A stretch of DNA of 64,000 nucleotides from Pseudophaeobacter sp. EL27 (lineage in GTDB: Bacteria; Pseudomonadota; Alphaproteobacteria; Rhodobacterales; Rhodobacteraceae), in the NCBI RefSeq assembly GCF_900313025.1, contig NZ_OMPQ01000008.1, positions 330,482 through 394,481 on the forward strand, written 5' to 3'. The notes below the pieces were generated by a model. The model saw only the letters and a list, made by a program, of their open reading frames with translations. It did no database searches and had not been told where the DNA came from. Positions 35,011-42,918 of the stretch are shown here, piece after piece. A program made the translations under genes and the position numbers. Every line of letters begins with the position of its first letter. The stretch's first letter is position 1.

Positions 35011-35688
35011 TCAGGGTTTTGGGCTGTTGCGCGAATTTGTGCTTGGGAGCGCCGTTTGGACGTAGCCGCAACACAGGGCCAAGGATTGGGCCATTTCGAC
35101 TATGGCAAGGGTTGCAGCGTCCTGAGCCGTTTCATTGGATGAAGTGGCCCCGGCTTTGCGCAGGATCTCTGCTCGGCTAAGTTCATCTACACCGACCCAT
35201 TGGGCAAGTTGGCGATAACTCACTCGGGCCAGACCATCGGATCGGCGCAGGCGGCGAGCGTCTTTCAGCGGTACAACCAGCTCACCGTCGGCAAGCACTG
35301 CGTTCATTTGACGTAAGCGTGTTGCGGCCGTGAGGGCGCGAAGACTGGGGCCGCGTGAGCCGCTTCTACCCGTGCCTCCAGTCGGATCAACTGTGCGCCC
35401 TGAAGAGTGTACGGCCTCGAAGACTTCCGCATAGTCCAGGACAGCAGCGCGCCCAGCTGGGTTGAGGATGCGCAGGGTTGAGTGCGTTTTCACCCGCCAA
35501 ACCCGTGCTCGGTTCAGAACCACCTGACCATCGGCCCCTTGGCTGGTACCTGTCTCCATTTTAACCTGTTCAAGGCCGGGTCTTGCAAGCGAGGCCACGG
35601 TACCGTCGGCTAGTTTGGTTTTGGTATCCCAGGTAAAGGGAGGCAGTGTGACTTTGGGCGTTGCTCGAGTTTTGCGCTTTTTGACCAT
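35011..35688 (-). CDS. Element protein of unknown function downstream of the helicase (225 aa)
   Basis: A basic protein starting MVKKRKTRATPKV. ATG 35688 is chosen because GGAAAG lies ~6 nt upstream; an ATG at 35730 would add a proline-rich stretch that looks non-coding. The C-terminal half has a helix-turn-helix-like segment (VSYRQLAQWVGVDELSRAEI). The Gly-rich patch around 110-125 is probably flexible. It lies beyond an origin-like region, on the same strand as the primase and helicase. A DNA-binding role in replication or partition is plausible but unproven. Confidence 0.55.
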   Translation of the reverse strand: MVKKRKTRATPKVTLPPFTWDTKTKLADGTVASLARPGLEQVKMETGTSQGADGQVVLNRARVWRVKTHSTLRILNPAGRAAVLDYAEVFEAVHSSGRTVDPTGGTGRSGSRGPSLRALTAATRLRQMNAVLADGELVVPLKDARRLRRSDGLARVSYRQLAQWVGVDELSRAEILRKAGATSSNETAQDAATLAIVEMAQSLALCCGYVQTALPSTNSRNSPKP

Positions 35689-36026
35689 TCGTCTTTCCTT
35701 TCCGGGTGGAGGGGGAGACGGGTTGCCCACTCCCCAAAGTTCTCTAATTTTTCCGATACATGATTTTTTCTACCTATAGCGCGTACTCACCCTCTTCTTC
35801 TTTCTCACCCCTTTGTTTATTTTCAATAAGTTAGAAGAACAAAAGGGGTGAGTGTAAGGGTGAGAAAGGTGATGAATTTACGCCAGATTTGCGCCTTTTC
35901 GCTTACTTCTTCCCCGCCGGTTTACGGCGGGGGCCGCTTGGTCCTCGCTCTGTTTTACCCCCCGGGTGAGGGTTCTCCCCCTGTCCTAAACAGGGGCGCG
36001 GGGATCAGAAGGCATGTCTGGGGCCA
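35689..36026. other. Origin-like region with inverted GGGTGAG repeats and hairpins
   Basis: Two CTCACCC words (35786-35792, 35804-35810) face two GGGTGAG words (35846-35852, 35858-35864), with CACCCCTTTGTT pairing to AACAAAAGGGGTG around an AT-rich centre. Further hairpins follow: CCCCGCC-N7-GGCGGGG near 35912-35932 and CCCCTGT-CCTAA-ACAGGGG near 35979-35997. Placed next to a P4-type helicase, this resembles a replication origin with iterons, though no homology can be shown. No gene is visible. Confidence 0.45.
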
Positions 36027-37652
36027 TCAGAATGCCGGTCCTTTCTCGGCCGGAGGGGCGCCTTTGGGCCTGTTGCCGGTGACGTGCTCCACCAGGTCTG
36101 CGGCCTCTGGTTTCCACTTCAAACCTTTCCAGTGCGAGCGCCCCCGGACAGGGCCGCGCTCAAAGCCCTTTTCGACCATGATGTCGCCCACTGTTTTCAT
36201 CTGGAACAGCTGACGCCCTTCCTGTTCGCACCAGGCTTCATGCACCTTGTAAAATTCACTGACAGAGAGGCGACCCTTGGTTTCCTTGTAGGTCATTTCG
36301 GTCAGAAACACCCCGACGGGATCAGCCGATTCAAGCAGTTGGATCTTGAGGCGTGTCATAGGCTCAGGCAGGGCGATGCCGCGCCGCAGGAAGTCCTGAA
36401 AACCTTCCAGGAGCCAGTTCAGAATGCCGCTGGCCTCGCGGCGCAGTTCTGCCTCAACCTCAGCCTGGGAGCGCTGTTGGTCCTGCGGCAGGCTACGCAG
36501 ATCCACGTCAAAGGGCACAAAGACCAACCGGCGGCGGGTGCCTTCGTCCTCATCTTTGATCTTGGGGGTGCGATTGCAGGAAATCAGCGGAATGCCGGTT
36601 GGCGTCCAGAAGAACGGGTTTTCGTAATTGCCCCGGCTCATACGCCGATCACCGCCAGTGAGGCCTTTGATTTTCTTGGCGCTCAACACGTCTCGCGCGC
36701 CTGGCTCGGTGGCGATATAGGCGCGGGCGCCGGGTAAATCGACTTCTTCGGGATTGGCGCCTGAGGGGCTTTGCTGGCCGGTGTCCAGGAACATTTCCAC
36801 CTTGCAGGTGGCGGCATAACCATCACGGCGCCCTAACACGTAGGCGATTGTGTTCAGCAATGTGGATTTCCCATTCCCACCCGGGCCACGTAGCAACACG
36901 CATATCTGCGCGGGGTTCTGGCCAAAGAGGCAGGCACCAAGAATGCGTTGCGTGCAGTTCCTGATGGCCGCATCCGGCAGGATCAGTTTCATGAAGGCCA
37001 GCCAATGTGGGCAGCGGGCCGCTGGGTTAAAGCGCACACCACCGCATTTGCTGGGCAGTTTGGAGCGATCGGTGTCTTCCAGCCACACCATTTTGCTTTC
37101 GATCTCTTCGGTTTCGGTCGCGCCCTCGGGCCGCTGCCAGTTCCGCACGGCGCGCAGGTTCAGATCCCCATTGGGTAGGACCAGTGTCCAGGGATCGGCG
37201 TCCATATCTTCCACCTCGGCGCGGCGCTGGTGTTCGCAGGTTTCAAGCGCGCTTTTCACCTTGGCGGCATTGCCGCATTTGGTGGCGTGTTGGCGCAGTT
37301 TGGAAGCGGCGGCAAATCCCATCATTTGGCGGGCATCACTGGCGGACCGGACGTAGATTGGCGGCCGTCTGCGTTGACAGGCCTGAATGAAGTCTTCGAT
37401 CTCCTGCTCTGTAGGGTCAAAGGTCCGTTGCAGATAATCGGCCTCTTCCAGCACTAGGCGCCGAAGCCTGTGGCCGATCTCACGGGCAGCCAGCGCACCG
37501 GAACGGAAGGAATAGCGAGTGCCATCCCAGACAGCCCAGCCCTTGCCGGAGACAAAGATCAGATCTTCACCATAGGCCGACAAGATACGGGCCGCGTTGT
37601 CTTCATCGTTCATTTCCAGGTCAAGCCGCTCGGCAAGTGACATGTTAAACAT
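36027..37652 (-). CDS. P4-family phage/satellite DNA helicase (SF3, D5-like)
   Basis: A 541-residue protein from the chosen start. The Walker A motif is LLRGPGGNGKST (about residue 265), followed by SF3 elements such as RAYIATEPGARDVLSAKKIK and the GIPLISCNRTPKIKDEDEGT region with RRRLVFVPFDVDL. D5N and D5-type C-terminal domains flank it. ATG 37652 is chosen because GGAG is ~6 nt upstream and the stop of the primase gene overlaps it by 8 bp. A longer frame upstream reads through the primase gene and is not believed. It would unwind element DNA at its origin. Confidence 0.85.
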   Translation of the reverse strand: MFNMSLAERLDLEMNDEDNAARILSAYGEDLIFVSGKGWAVWDGTRYSFRSGALAAREIGHRLRRLVLEEADYLQRTFDPTEQEIEDFIQACQRRRPPIYVRSASDARQMMGFAAASKLRQHATKCGNAAKVKSALETCEHQRRAEVEDMDADPWTLVLPNGDLNLRAVRNWQRPEGATETEEIESKMVWLEDTDRSKLPSKCGGVRFNPAARCPHWLAFMKLILPDAAIRNCTQRILGACLFGQNPAQICVLLRGPGGNGKSTLLNTIAYVLGRRDGYAATCKVEMFLDTGQQSPSGANPEEVDLPGARAYIATEPGARDVLSAKKIKGLTGGDRRMSRGNYENPFFWTPTGIPLISCNRTPKIKDEDEGTRRRLVFVPFDVDLRSLPQDQQRSQAEVEAELRREASGILNWLLEGFQDFLRRGIALPEPMTRLKIQLLESADPVGVFLTEMTYKETKGRLSVSEFYKVHEAWCEQEGRQLFQMKTVGDIMVEKGFERGPVRGRSHWKGLKWKPEAADLVEHVTGNRPKGAPPAEKGPAF

Positions 37653-38838
37653 AGAGTTCTCCATTTTTGGTGAGGTCTGCAAAATCATCGTCGTGGTCCC
37701 AATGCCCCCTTGGGATGGCCAGCCGGGCGCCCTCTGCGCAGTGGTGGGCCAGTTTGGCCTCGGCGCGGGCCGCGTGCAGGCGGGCGGTGTCGGGGCACTT
37801 GGTGCCGGGGTCGGCCAGGATGGTGGCGCGAGTGATGCCGTCCGGGGGCAGCCAGCCAGGGCGCGGGCTTTCCAGATCGGGCAGCGGTGACGGCAGAGGC
37901 CTTCCTGTACGCGGGGACTTGCCCCGGCGGGCGCCAGTCCTGGCTTCTGGCCCGCAGAGGGCACCAAGCGATAGGGCGGCCTCTACTCGGGCCTTGAAGC
38001 CAGGATTGCGCAAGCGGGTGGCGGCGAGCACCGCCAGGGTGGTTTCAATGCCTTCACCGACCATCACCAGGGGGCAATAAGGCTTGGACAGAACCACCGG
38101 CTGGCCCCAGATTGCACCTGTGCGGCCTTTGAGCTTCTTTGGAACCTTGGAGCCATCATCAAACCGGGCACGGCCGCGCGCCGGGTCCTTAGGGTCAATC
38201 CAGGTCAGATGCACGCCAACCAGACGCTGGCGCCCGATAAAGCCCACCATGGCCGGGCCGCGGTGGGTAATCCGGGGGCGGCCACTACCGTTGCCCTCAT
38301 AACAGGGTAAATCTGGGTGATAGCGCAGGGTTGGGGGCAAACCACCCAATGCCGATATACGGATGCCCCGGCCGCGTTCCAGATAGGCCGCCAGGCCGGG
38401 GTGATTGGCGAAGGAGGCGCGCCAGATCCGCAGCGCCCGAGAGATACCCCGTTCTGCCAAATCGCGGGATTGGATCTCGGCCTGTCTTTGGCGTTCCTCG
38501 GACTTTGCTTTGAAACGGGCGATGCGGGCAGGATCGGCGGTGCGGTCTATCCCTTCCTGGTCAGCCAGGTCACGCAGGGCGGCGGTAAAGCTGAGACCGT
38601 CGCGGGCCATCAGGAAATCAATCACCGATCCTTTGGCGTTGCAGCCAAAACAGAAGAACTGGCCGCCATGGCCTGTGGGTTCTGTCACATGAAAGGATGC
38701 GGTCTTTTCACCGTGTAGAGGACAGGGCGCCCAATAGTCACCACGCCTGATGTTGGACTTGCGCATGTCCCAGGTGACAGTCTGTTCAACAATCGCCCGC
38801 AGCGAGACACGCGCTTTCACTTCATCTGACAAGGCCAT
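37645..38838 (-). CDS. DNA primase with CHC2 zinc finger and Toprim-like domain
   Basis: A 397-residue primase. An N-terminal zinc finger is formed by CPLHG and FFCFGCNAKG, followed by the CHC2-type VIDFLMARDGLSFTAALRDL helix. The middle and C-terminal part contain VMVGEGIETTLAVLAATRL and a TILADPGTK segment, resembling the Toprim acidic motifs. ATG 38838 has AAGGAA ~9 nt upstream; the frame upstream is less protein-like. It overlaps the helicase by 8 bp. Primase and helicase are separate here instead of fused as in P4 alpha. Confidence 0.82.
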   Translation of the reverse strand: MALSDEVKARVSLRAIVEQTVTWDMRKSNIRRGDYWAPCPLHGEKTASFHVTEPTGHGGQFFCFGCNAKGSVIDFLMARDGLSFTAALRDLADQEGIDRTADPARIARFKAKSEERQRQAEIQSRDLAERGISRALRIWRASFANHPGLAAYLERGRGIRISALGGLPPTLRYHPDLPCYEGNGSGRPRITHRGPAMVGFIGRQRLVGVHLTWIDPKDPARGRARFDDGSKVPKKLKGRTGAIWGQPVVLSKPYCPLVMVGEGIETTLAVLAATRLRNPGFKARVEAALSLGALCGPEARTGARRGKSPRTGRPLPSPLPDLESPRPGWLPPDGITRATILADPGTKCPDTARLHAARAEAKLAHHCAEGARLAIPRGHWDHDDDFADLTKNGELYV

Positions 38839-38842
38839 GGGA

Positions 38843-39100
38843 TTATTCCTTGAATTGAGGTTGATCAAAGACATGCACGCGCCAAACTTTGCTCAGTTTG
38901 ACGCCGGATCTGGCAGCCGCCTTGACGGCGCGACGTTGCGCGGCGAGGTCACATTCGGACTGGGTGCAGATCCACAGACATTCCCCGCGCAGGTAGTCCG
39001 GCAGGCCTGGCAGCGCATTTGGGGCAAGGGGGAAGCCCAGCCCAAAACGTGAGGGCTGTTCTTCGCAGACCTCGCAGAGCGCGGTCATGGGCCGGGTCAC
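38843..39100 (-). CDS. Small cysteine-rich (zinc-binding) element protein (85 aa)
   Basis: Two Cys pairs, CEVC near the N-terminus and CTQSEC near residue 46, suggest a small zinc ribbon. Its start overlaps the stop of the DUF6456-like gene by 4 bp (ATGA), and its stop is 4 bp before the primase start, so it is part of the replication operon. A role as DNA-binding accessory factor is inferred from position. Confidence 0.6.
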   Translation of the reverse strand: MTRPMTALCEVCEEQPSRFGLGFPLAPNALPGLPDYLRGECLWICTQSECDLAAQRRAVKAAARSGVKLSKVWRVHVFDQPQFKE

Positions 39101-39963
39101 GTCAGGGCGCCAGTGTGGTCCAGAGTTTCCAGCGCCAGCGCCACTACGGCCTTTCCAGATCGCGCGGGAATTTTCAGCATGGTTTCCAGCGCTTCAAGTC
39201 CCGTGGACTTGCCGCACACCTCTTCCAAGGCAGTCAAAAGGCGTGGCGCAAGGCGTTGGCGTACAACGGAATACACATCCCCCGTCACGTCTTGGCGGCC
39301 TAGGTAGATCATCTGGAAATCGCGGGCGATGCGCATGTGGTCGGCAGTGATCAGGCCGGGATTTTGGCGGTGGAGCACTTCCAGCGATGAGGAGCGCCAA
39401 GCCTGCGCGCTGGAAGACCGCTTTGTCGGATGCGAGCAGGTGGCGGTAAAATCGCGCCCTGTGCATTCAATTGCGCTGGGGGTTGGTTTGAATTGCCGGA
39501 CCTTGCCAGTGATTACGCCCACGGGCACCAGCCAGCCAAAGGCAAGCCCCGCCAGGGCCACAGAGCGGCGCATTTTGCCCCGGACCTCGCCTGCAACTGT
39601 CACAGCACCGCCTGGCATATCTCCAATCAGCAAGAGGCTGTCCGCCTGCTGCAAGAGCTGGAGCTGAGGGGAGAATTCCTTCGCAAGGTGGGCGGCATTC
39701 AGTTTGAGGGCCGCCAGAACTGTCTCCCTGGACAGATGGGCAGAAAGAGATTGCCGGGTGTCTTCCTGGTGGTTTTCCAGGGCCGTGAACAGCGCGTCCC
39801 ATTCCGGGTGTTCGCGCAGATCCTCACATCTGCGGATGCGGCGCAGGACGGTGGAGGCTTGGCAGTCCTGGAGCCTGCCGATTTCCCGCATGGATTTGCC
39901 CTCCAGGATATTGAGGAAATAAGCGGCGAGAGCATTGGGTGAAACAGCCAAGGAGGAATTCAT
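39097..39963 (-). CDS. DUF6456-like helix-turn-helix protein of the element
   Basis: A 288-residue protein. The N-terminus has a helix-turn-helix pattern (NILEGKSMREIGRLQDCQAS). The C-terminal region (about 210-285), with ARDFQMIYLGRQDVTGDVYS and IPARSGKAVVALALETL, fits the alphaproteobacterial DUF6456 domain. ATGA overlaps occur at both ends, coupling it to its neighbours. It probably acts in control of replication or transcription of the element. The family assignment is by eye. Confidence 0.55.
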   Translation of the reverse strand: MNSSLAVSPNALAAYFLNILEGKSMREIGRLQDCQASTVLRRIRRCEDLREHPEWDALFTALENHQEDTRQSLSAHLSRETVLAALKLNAAHLAKEFSPQLQLLQQADSLLLIGDMPGGAVTVAGEVRGKMRRSVALAGLAFGWLVPVGVITGKVRQFKPTPSAIECTGRDFTATCSHPTKRSSSAQAWRSSSLEVLHRQNPGLITADHMRIARDFQMIYLGRQDVTGDVYSVVRQRLAPRLLTALEEVCGKSTGLEALETMLKIPARSGKAVVALALETLDHTGALT

Positions 39964-40241
39964 CGGATTGCCCTCCCTGAAAGGTCAGTGGCGGACATCA
40001 GGCTTAGCAACGGTGCCAGCTCCACCGCAGCCCAAGCGCGGCCTGCATTGGTGAAACGCAGAGAGGGGTGGATTCGACCCGTGGCCTCAACAAGGCCAAG
40101 ATCCTGCGCGGCAGAGACCGCGACTTGCAGTTCAAGCGGGTCATAGCCAGAGGCGGCCAAGAGCGTGCTGCTGGTCTCGGAATGGTGCTGGACGGCACCC
40201 AGGAACCGCAACAGCGCGGGGTTTTTGAGTTTTGACAACAT
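39960..40241 (-). CDS. Small winged-helix-like element protein (93 aa)
   Basis: A 93-residue protein with helical N-terminus (LLRFLGAVQHHSETSSTLLA) and a strand pair near the end (GRIHPSLRFTNAGRAW), consistent with a small winged helix. It is the first gene of the replication operon and overlaps the next gene by 4 bp. Its ATG lies directly after a strong hairpin that contains its AAAGGA ribosome site, so translation may be controlled by RNA folding. Function unknown. Confidence 0.6.
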   Translation of the reverse strand: MLSKLKNPALLRFLGAVQHHSETSSTLLAASGYDPLELQVAVSAAQDLGLVEATGRIHPSLRFTNAGRAWAAVELAPLLSLMSATDLSGRAIR

Positions 40242-40242
40242 A

Positions 40243-40273
40243 AGGGGTCATTCCTTTTGCAAGAATGACCCCT
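40243..40273 (+). terminator. Strong hairpin before the replication operon
   Basis: GGGGTCATTC and GAATGACCCC form a perfect 10-bp stem, followed on the plus strand by TTTTT. As a plus-strand terminator it would stop antisense transcription. On the minus strand the same stem ends 2-3 bp before the ATG of the 93-residue gene and hides its AAAGGA ribosome site. Confidence 0.6.
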
Positions 40274-40361
40274 TTTTGGAACGTCCCAGTTTCTGATAGC
40301 AGTTTGATATTTAGGTCGTTTCTGATGAAAACACGTCTTACTTGGTCGCCTACCAATCCAT

Positions 40362-41036
40362 TCAATTTGCCTGAACTACTGAACTACTTGTTTTTCTTGT
40401 TTCGTACGGAAATCGGCCTTCATCAGCCGGAAACCCGCAGGAAGAACCGGAAACTCGGTCTAAGGTCATTTCCAAGGCGCAATAGCATTTGTTGTCCTCA
40501 ACGCATTGATACGGTGCACCGATGCGTTGCGCACGGTAGCCTGCGAGCCGTAGGGATCTGCGCAATGGTGGAGGCGAAAGGGAAAGCAAGGCACGGGCAC
40601 CATTCTGCTTGCCTATCCCGACCAAGCCTCCCACAAGTAATTTGAATGAGGTCAGCCTGTCTGCACCCGGCAATATGGGATTTGTGACCAAACGAGAGCA
40701 TTCCCATGTGTTGGAAAAATCATAGCCTTTGGGGAAAATTCCAGGCGCGACGGTCGGAACGCGGCCAGCCTCGGCATCCACCAGCAAATTGTGCCAACCG
40801 TACCAAGCTGGATCTGAGGGGATTAGGCGAGCGGCGGCGATAAGCTTGTTGCCATCAACAACAAATGAATAGTGGGTGTTCGGGTTGTCGTACTGGTCAA
40901 TCTCTAGGCTATCATTGTGCCACAACTGCCAGCTCAGCCCGTCCACAAACTGTTCTTTTCGAAATTCAGCATAGTTGTGAAACCACTTCCAGAAATCAGT
41001 AGTTTCCGCGTATTTGTAGGTAACAGATTTCAGCAT
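40362..41036 (-). CDS. luxI: Acyl-homoserine-lactone synthase (LuxI family)
   Basis: A 224-residue autoinducer synthase. The conserved residues are present in order: Arg26 and Phe30, Trp36, Glu45 and Asp47/Asp50 in EIDQYD, Arg70 in AAARLIP, and Glu112 and Arg115 in WECSRLV. It would make an AHL signal from S-adenosylmethionine and an acyl donor; the chain length cannot be predicted. GAGGTGG lies 5 nt before ATG 41036. It follows luxR in the same direction with an 82-bp gap. The C-terminal ~25 residues look poorly conserved. The gene lies inside the mobile element between repressor and replication genes. Confidence 0.9.
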   Translation of the reverse strand: MLKSVTYKYAETTDFWKWFHNYAEFRKEQFVDGLSWQLWHNDSLEIDQYDNPNTHYSFVVDGNKLIAAARLIPSDPAWYGWHNLLVDAEAGRVPTVAPGIFPKGYDFSNTWECSRLVTNPILPGADRLTSFKLLVGGLVGIGKQNGARALLSLSPPPLRRSLRLAGYRAQRIGAPYQCVEDNKCYCALEMTLDRVSGSSCGFPADEGRFPYETRKTSSSVVQAN

Positions 41037-41055
41037 TTTTCCACCTCGTGCAAAT

Positions 41056-41076
41056 CTACATGCTCAAGGTATGCAG
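41056..41076. promoter_or_regulatory. Candidate lux-box-like dyad upstream of luxI
   Basis: On the minus strand CTGCAT-N9-ATGTAG is an imperfect inverted repeat (5 of 6 pairs) of 21 bp, near the size of lux boxes. Its centre is ~30 nt before the luxI ATG, which is close for activation and might instead fit repression. This is a weak match and is given only as a candidate. Confidence 0.3.
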
Positions 41077-41118
41077 GAAATTCAATTTATAGGTGAATCA
41101 TGCGGCCTCTAGATCACG

Positions 41119-41736
41119 CTAAATGAGGCCTTCCCGCAAGCACGTGGCTACTAAATGGGCGGGAGTTTTTGTTCCAGTTTTGGCATAGGCTGAATTTCTG
41201 CGTGTTCTTACGGTTTCAATTTTCACCCCAAGCGTTGCCGCGATCTCTTGATCACGCAAGCCATCGGCCAGCAGATTGATGACCTCTGTCATTTTGGGAT
41301 TGAGCTTGGCAGCCTCATATCTCGCGTGTAGGCGGTGAAGCGTTCCCAGGGCCAAAACTAGACGGGGAAGCAATGATTTTGGCCAAACTGGTCCGGCCCC
41401 AGAAGCCAGAGACCTACGCCCATTGATCGAAACGCTAAGGGTGTTTCCTTCACCCAGGCCAAATTTGGGGCTTTCCATCATAACCCGGTTGTCGGGATAG
41501 TCCGCCGCCAACTGAGACCAAGCAATATGACCGATTTCACTTTGAGCAAATGTGATGGTTGGATCTATGTTGATAAAATCGTTCTCCACATAGTGTTCCA
41601 CCCAAGGTTCCGGGTATTCCATGTGAACCCAGTCAAACTCTTTCGCTCCAAGATTGACCACGATGGCAAAGCCGGTGGGGCTGACACTTCGAAAGGTATC
41701 AAGGCACGCGAGTTCCAGAGGGTCATCCACGGTCAA
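41119..41736 (-). CDS. luxR: LuxR-family quorum-sensing regulator
   Basis: A 205-residue regulator. The N-terminal autoinducer-binding domain keeps the usual ligand-pocket residues: Trp36, Tyr41, Trp45, Tyr49 and Asp58 in YPEPWVEHYVENDFINIDPT. The C-terminal LuxR helix-turn-helix is at about residues 143-200 (LADGLRDQEIAATLGVKIET). It is slightly shorter than TraR. Its start overlaps the stop of the upstream HTH repressor gene by 4 bp (ATGA at 41733-41736), so the two are translated together. It probably senses the AHL made by the adjacent LuxI. Confidence 0.9.
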   Translation of the reverse strand: MTVDDPLELACLDTFRSVSPTGFAIVVNLGAKEFDWVHMEYPEPWVEHYVENDFINIDPTITFAQSEIGHIAWSQLAADYPDNRVMMESPKFGLGEGNTLSVSINGRRSLASGAGPVWPKSLLPRLVLALGTLHRLHARYEAAKLNPKMTEVINLLADGLRDQEIAATLGVKIETVRTRRNSAYAKTGTKTPAHLVATCLREGLI

Positions 41737-42086
41737 ATCTTTCTATTTTTGAAACTTTCCGCGAGGCGTTCTGCTAGGTCCGGCCGGTTCCCACCAACAG
41801 AGCGTTGCAGCATATTCAAGGACGTTAATTTGCTATATGAATCGGGATCTACAAAAATTTCTGTGGGATCAATGCCATTGCAGATGCAAATTGCTGCCAA
41901 ACTACCCAGTGACGGGTTGAAATTTTTTGACCTTTCTGACAGTGCTTTACTTAGATATTGAGGATTTAGTCCAGCCGGAACCGACGCCTCTCCAATAGGA
42001 ATTCCAGCGGCTTCCAGGCGCGCCCTGATACGCGATTTAACCGCGCTCAGGTACTCATCAATCCGCAATTTTTCCAATTCATCCAT
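41733..42086 (-). CDS. Phage-type HTH repressor coupled to luxR
   Basis: A 117-residue protein with a helix-turn-helix at about residues 30-75 (ASVPAGLNPQYLSKALSERS, then PSLGSLAAICICNGIDPTEI), typical of small phage repressors. It is the first gene of the leftward operon and is divergent from the Fis-like gene; the 172-bp AT-rich gap between them contains palindromes. The ATGA overlap with luxR implies fixed stoichiometry. It likely maintains the integrated state, with LuxR adding density sensing. No LexA-like cleavage domain is seen, so ordinary SOS cleavage is unlikely. Confidence 0.65.
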   Translation of the reverse strand: MDELEKLRIDEYLSAVKSRIRARLEAAGIPIGEASVPAGLNPQYLSKALSERSKNFNPSLGSLAAICICNGIDPTEIFVDPDSYSKLTSLNMLQRSVGGNRPDLAERLAESFKNRKI

Positions 42087-42258
42087 GCATACATTTAAAG
42101 GGAATTGGAACTATTTGTCCAGTTTTTCCTCTATAAGTGATATTTTTTACTCCGCAAATAATCCGTGAGTTGTGAAGTTCTCATTAGTTATAACTTGTCA
42201 TATTGAAAAGTAACTCATACAAACAATCTAAGGTAGAGAAATCTCCGAAGGTTCAGTT
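42087..42258. promoter_or_regulatory. Divergent control region between repressor and Fis-like gene
   Basis: This AT-rich 172-bp gap holds the 10-bp perfect palindrome AGTTATAACT (42186-42195). It is the natural position for repressor operators controlling both directions. No clear repeated operator set was found. Confidence 0.5.
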
Positions 42259-42474
42259 ATGATGAGTCCAAATCTTGAGTGTGTTCAAATTGATTTGGGA
42301 GACCGGACTCTCTCTCAGGTTCTAATGGAAGTCGAGCGCCTATATCTCGAAACCGTTTTGACAAAAGCATGTGGTAACAAAACACTAGCAGCCAAATTTG
42401 CAGGTGTATCGCTGTCAACATTTCGCGAAAAGCTCTCACGCTTCACCGTAAAAATGGCCATTTCTCTTGAGTAA
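42259..42474 (+). CDS. Fis-type helix-turn-helix protein (71 aa)
   Basis: The C-terminal two-thirds (ETVLTKACGNKTLAAKFAGV, then SLSTFREKL) is a Fis-like (HTH_8) DNA-binding segment. It starts a rightward group divergent from the repressor. GAAGG lies ~8 nt before the ATG pair at 42259/42262. In phage and satellite elements Fis- or excisionase-like small proteins help integration or excision; here the integrase is convergent downstream. It may be the element's recombination directionality factor, but this is inference. Confidence 0.65.
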   Translation: MMSPNLECVQIDLGDRTLSQVLMEVERLYLETVLTKACGNKTLAAKFAGVSLSTFREKLSRFTVKMAISLE

Positions 42475-42682
42475 CCTTGCAGAAATAAGAGATGCGATGA
42501 TCACCATGGCGCTGGTTATTGAGCGAGATGGCCCGGTCTACCTCCCCCTGTTTTTACGACTTGAAGCAGAAGAAAAAGCGCTACTGCGGAATGAAGCTGG
42601 AATGGCGCGGGCACTAAAGCTCGCGGAGAAGTTTGGAGAAGCCTCCCACTCAACCAAGGACAGAACATGCAAAAGGCAGTGA
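42467..42682 (+). CDS. Small helical protein next to the integrase (71 aa)
   Basis: The frame starts at TTG 42467, overlapping the Fis-like stop by 8 bp; ATG 42497 with AAGAG upstream is the alternative and gives 61 residues. The sequence is helical and charged (YLPLFLRLEAEEKALLRNEA). Short proteins of this look are common beside alphaproteobacterial integrases. Function unknown. Confidence 0.5.
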   Translation: MSNLAEIRDAMITMALVIERDGPVYLPLFLRLEAEEKALLRNEAGMARALKLAEKFGEASHSTKDRTCKRQ

Positions 42683-42918
42683 AAGAGATAGCAATAGCCG
42701 CCAATGAAATAGCAAAAATCGCGAATGTTGGAGGTGCAGAAGTTGCCGGGTTAATCATTTCGGTTCTGGCAGTAAATCCACGCCTGACTGAGGAATTTAC
42801 CCGCAAAGGTCCATCAGCTCTTTTGACCCACAACCTATGTTGGGAAAATGGCTGTTTAACCTGGTATGGCCCAGACGGCAGGATCAGATCACCTCAACCC
42901 CCAGCGCCCCCACGCTAA
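42667..42918 (+). CDS. Small hypothetical protein convergent with the integrase (83 aa)
   Basis: AAGGA lies 7 nt before ATG 42667. The N-terminal half is helical and moderately hydrophobic (VAGLIISVLAVNP), and the C-terminus is Pro-rich. It overlaps the previous frame by 16 bp and the convergent integrase end by 4 bp. No domain is recognised. Confidence 0.45.
   Translation: MQKAVKEIAIAANEIAKIANVGGAEVAGLIISVLAVNPRLTEEFTRKGPSALLTHNLCWENGCLTWYGPDGRIRSPQPPAPPR

Noticed and set aside
36027..37967. Longer helicase start overlapping the primase gene by over 300 bp
   Set aside because: The added N-terminus is Pro/Ala-rich shadow sequence of the primase frame. ATG 37652 has a good ribosome site.
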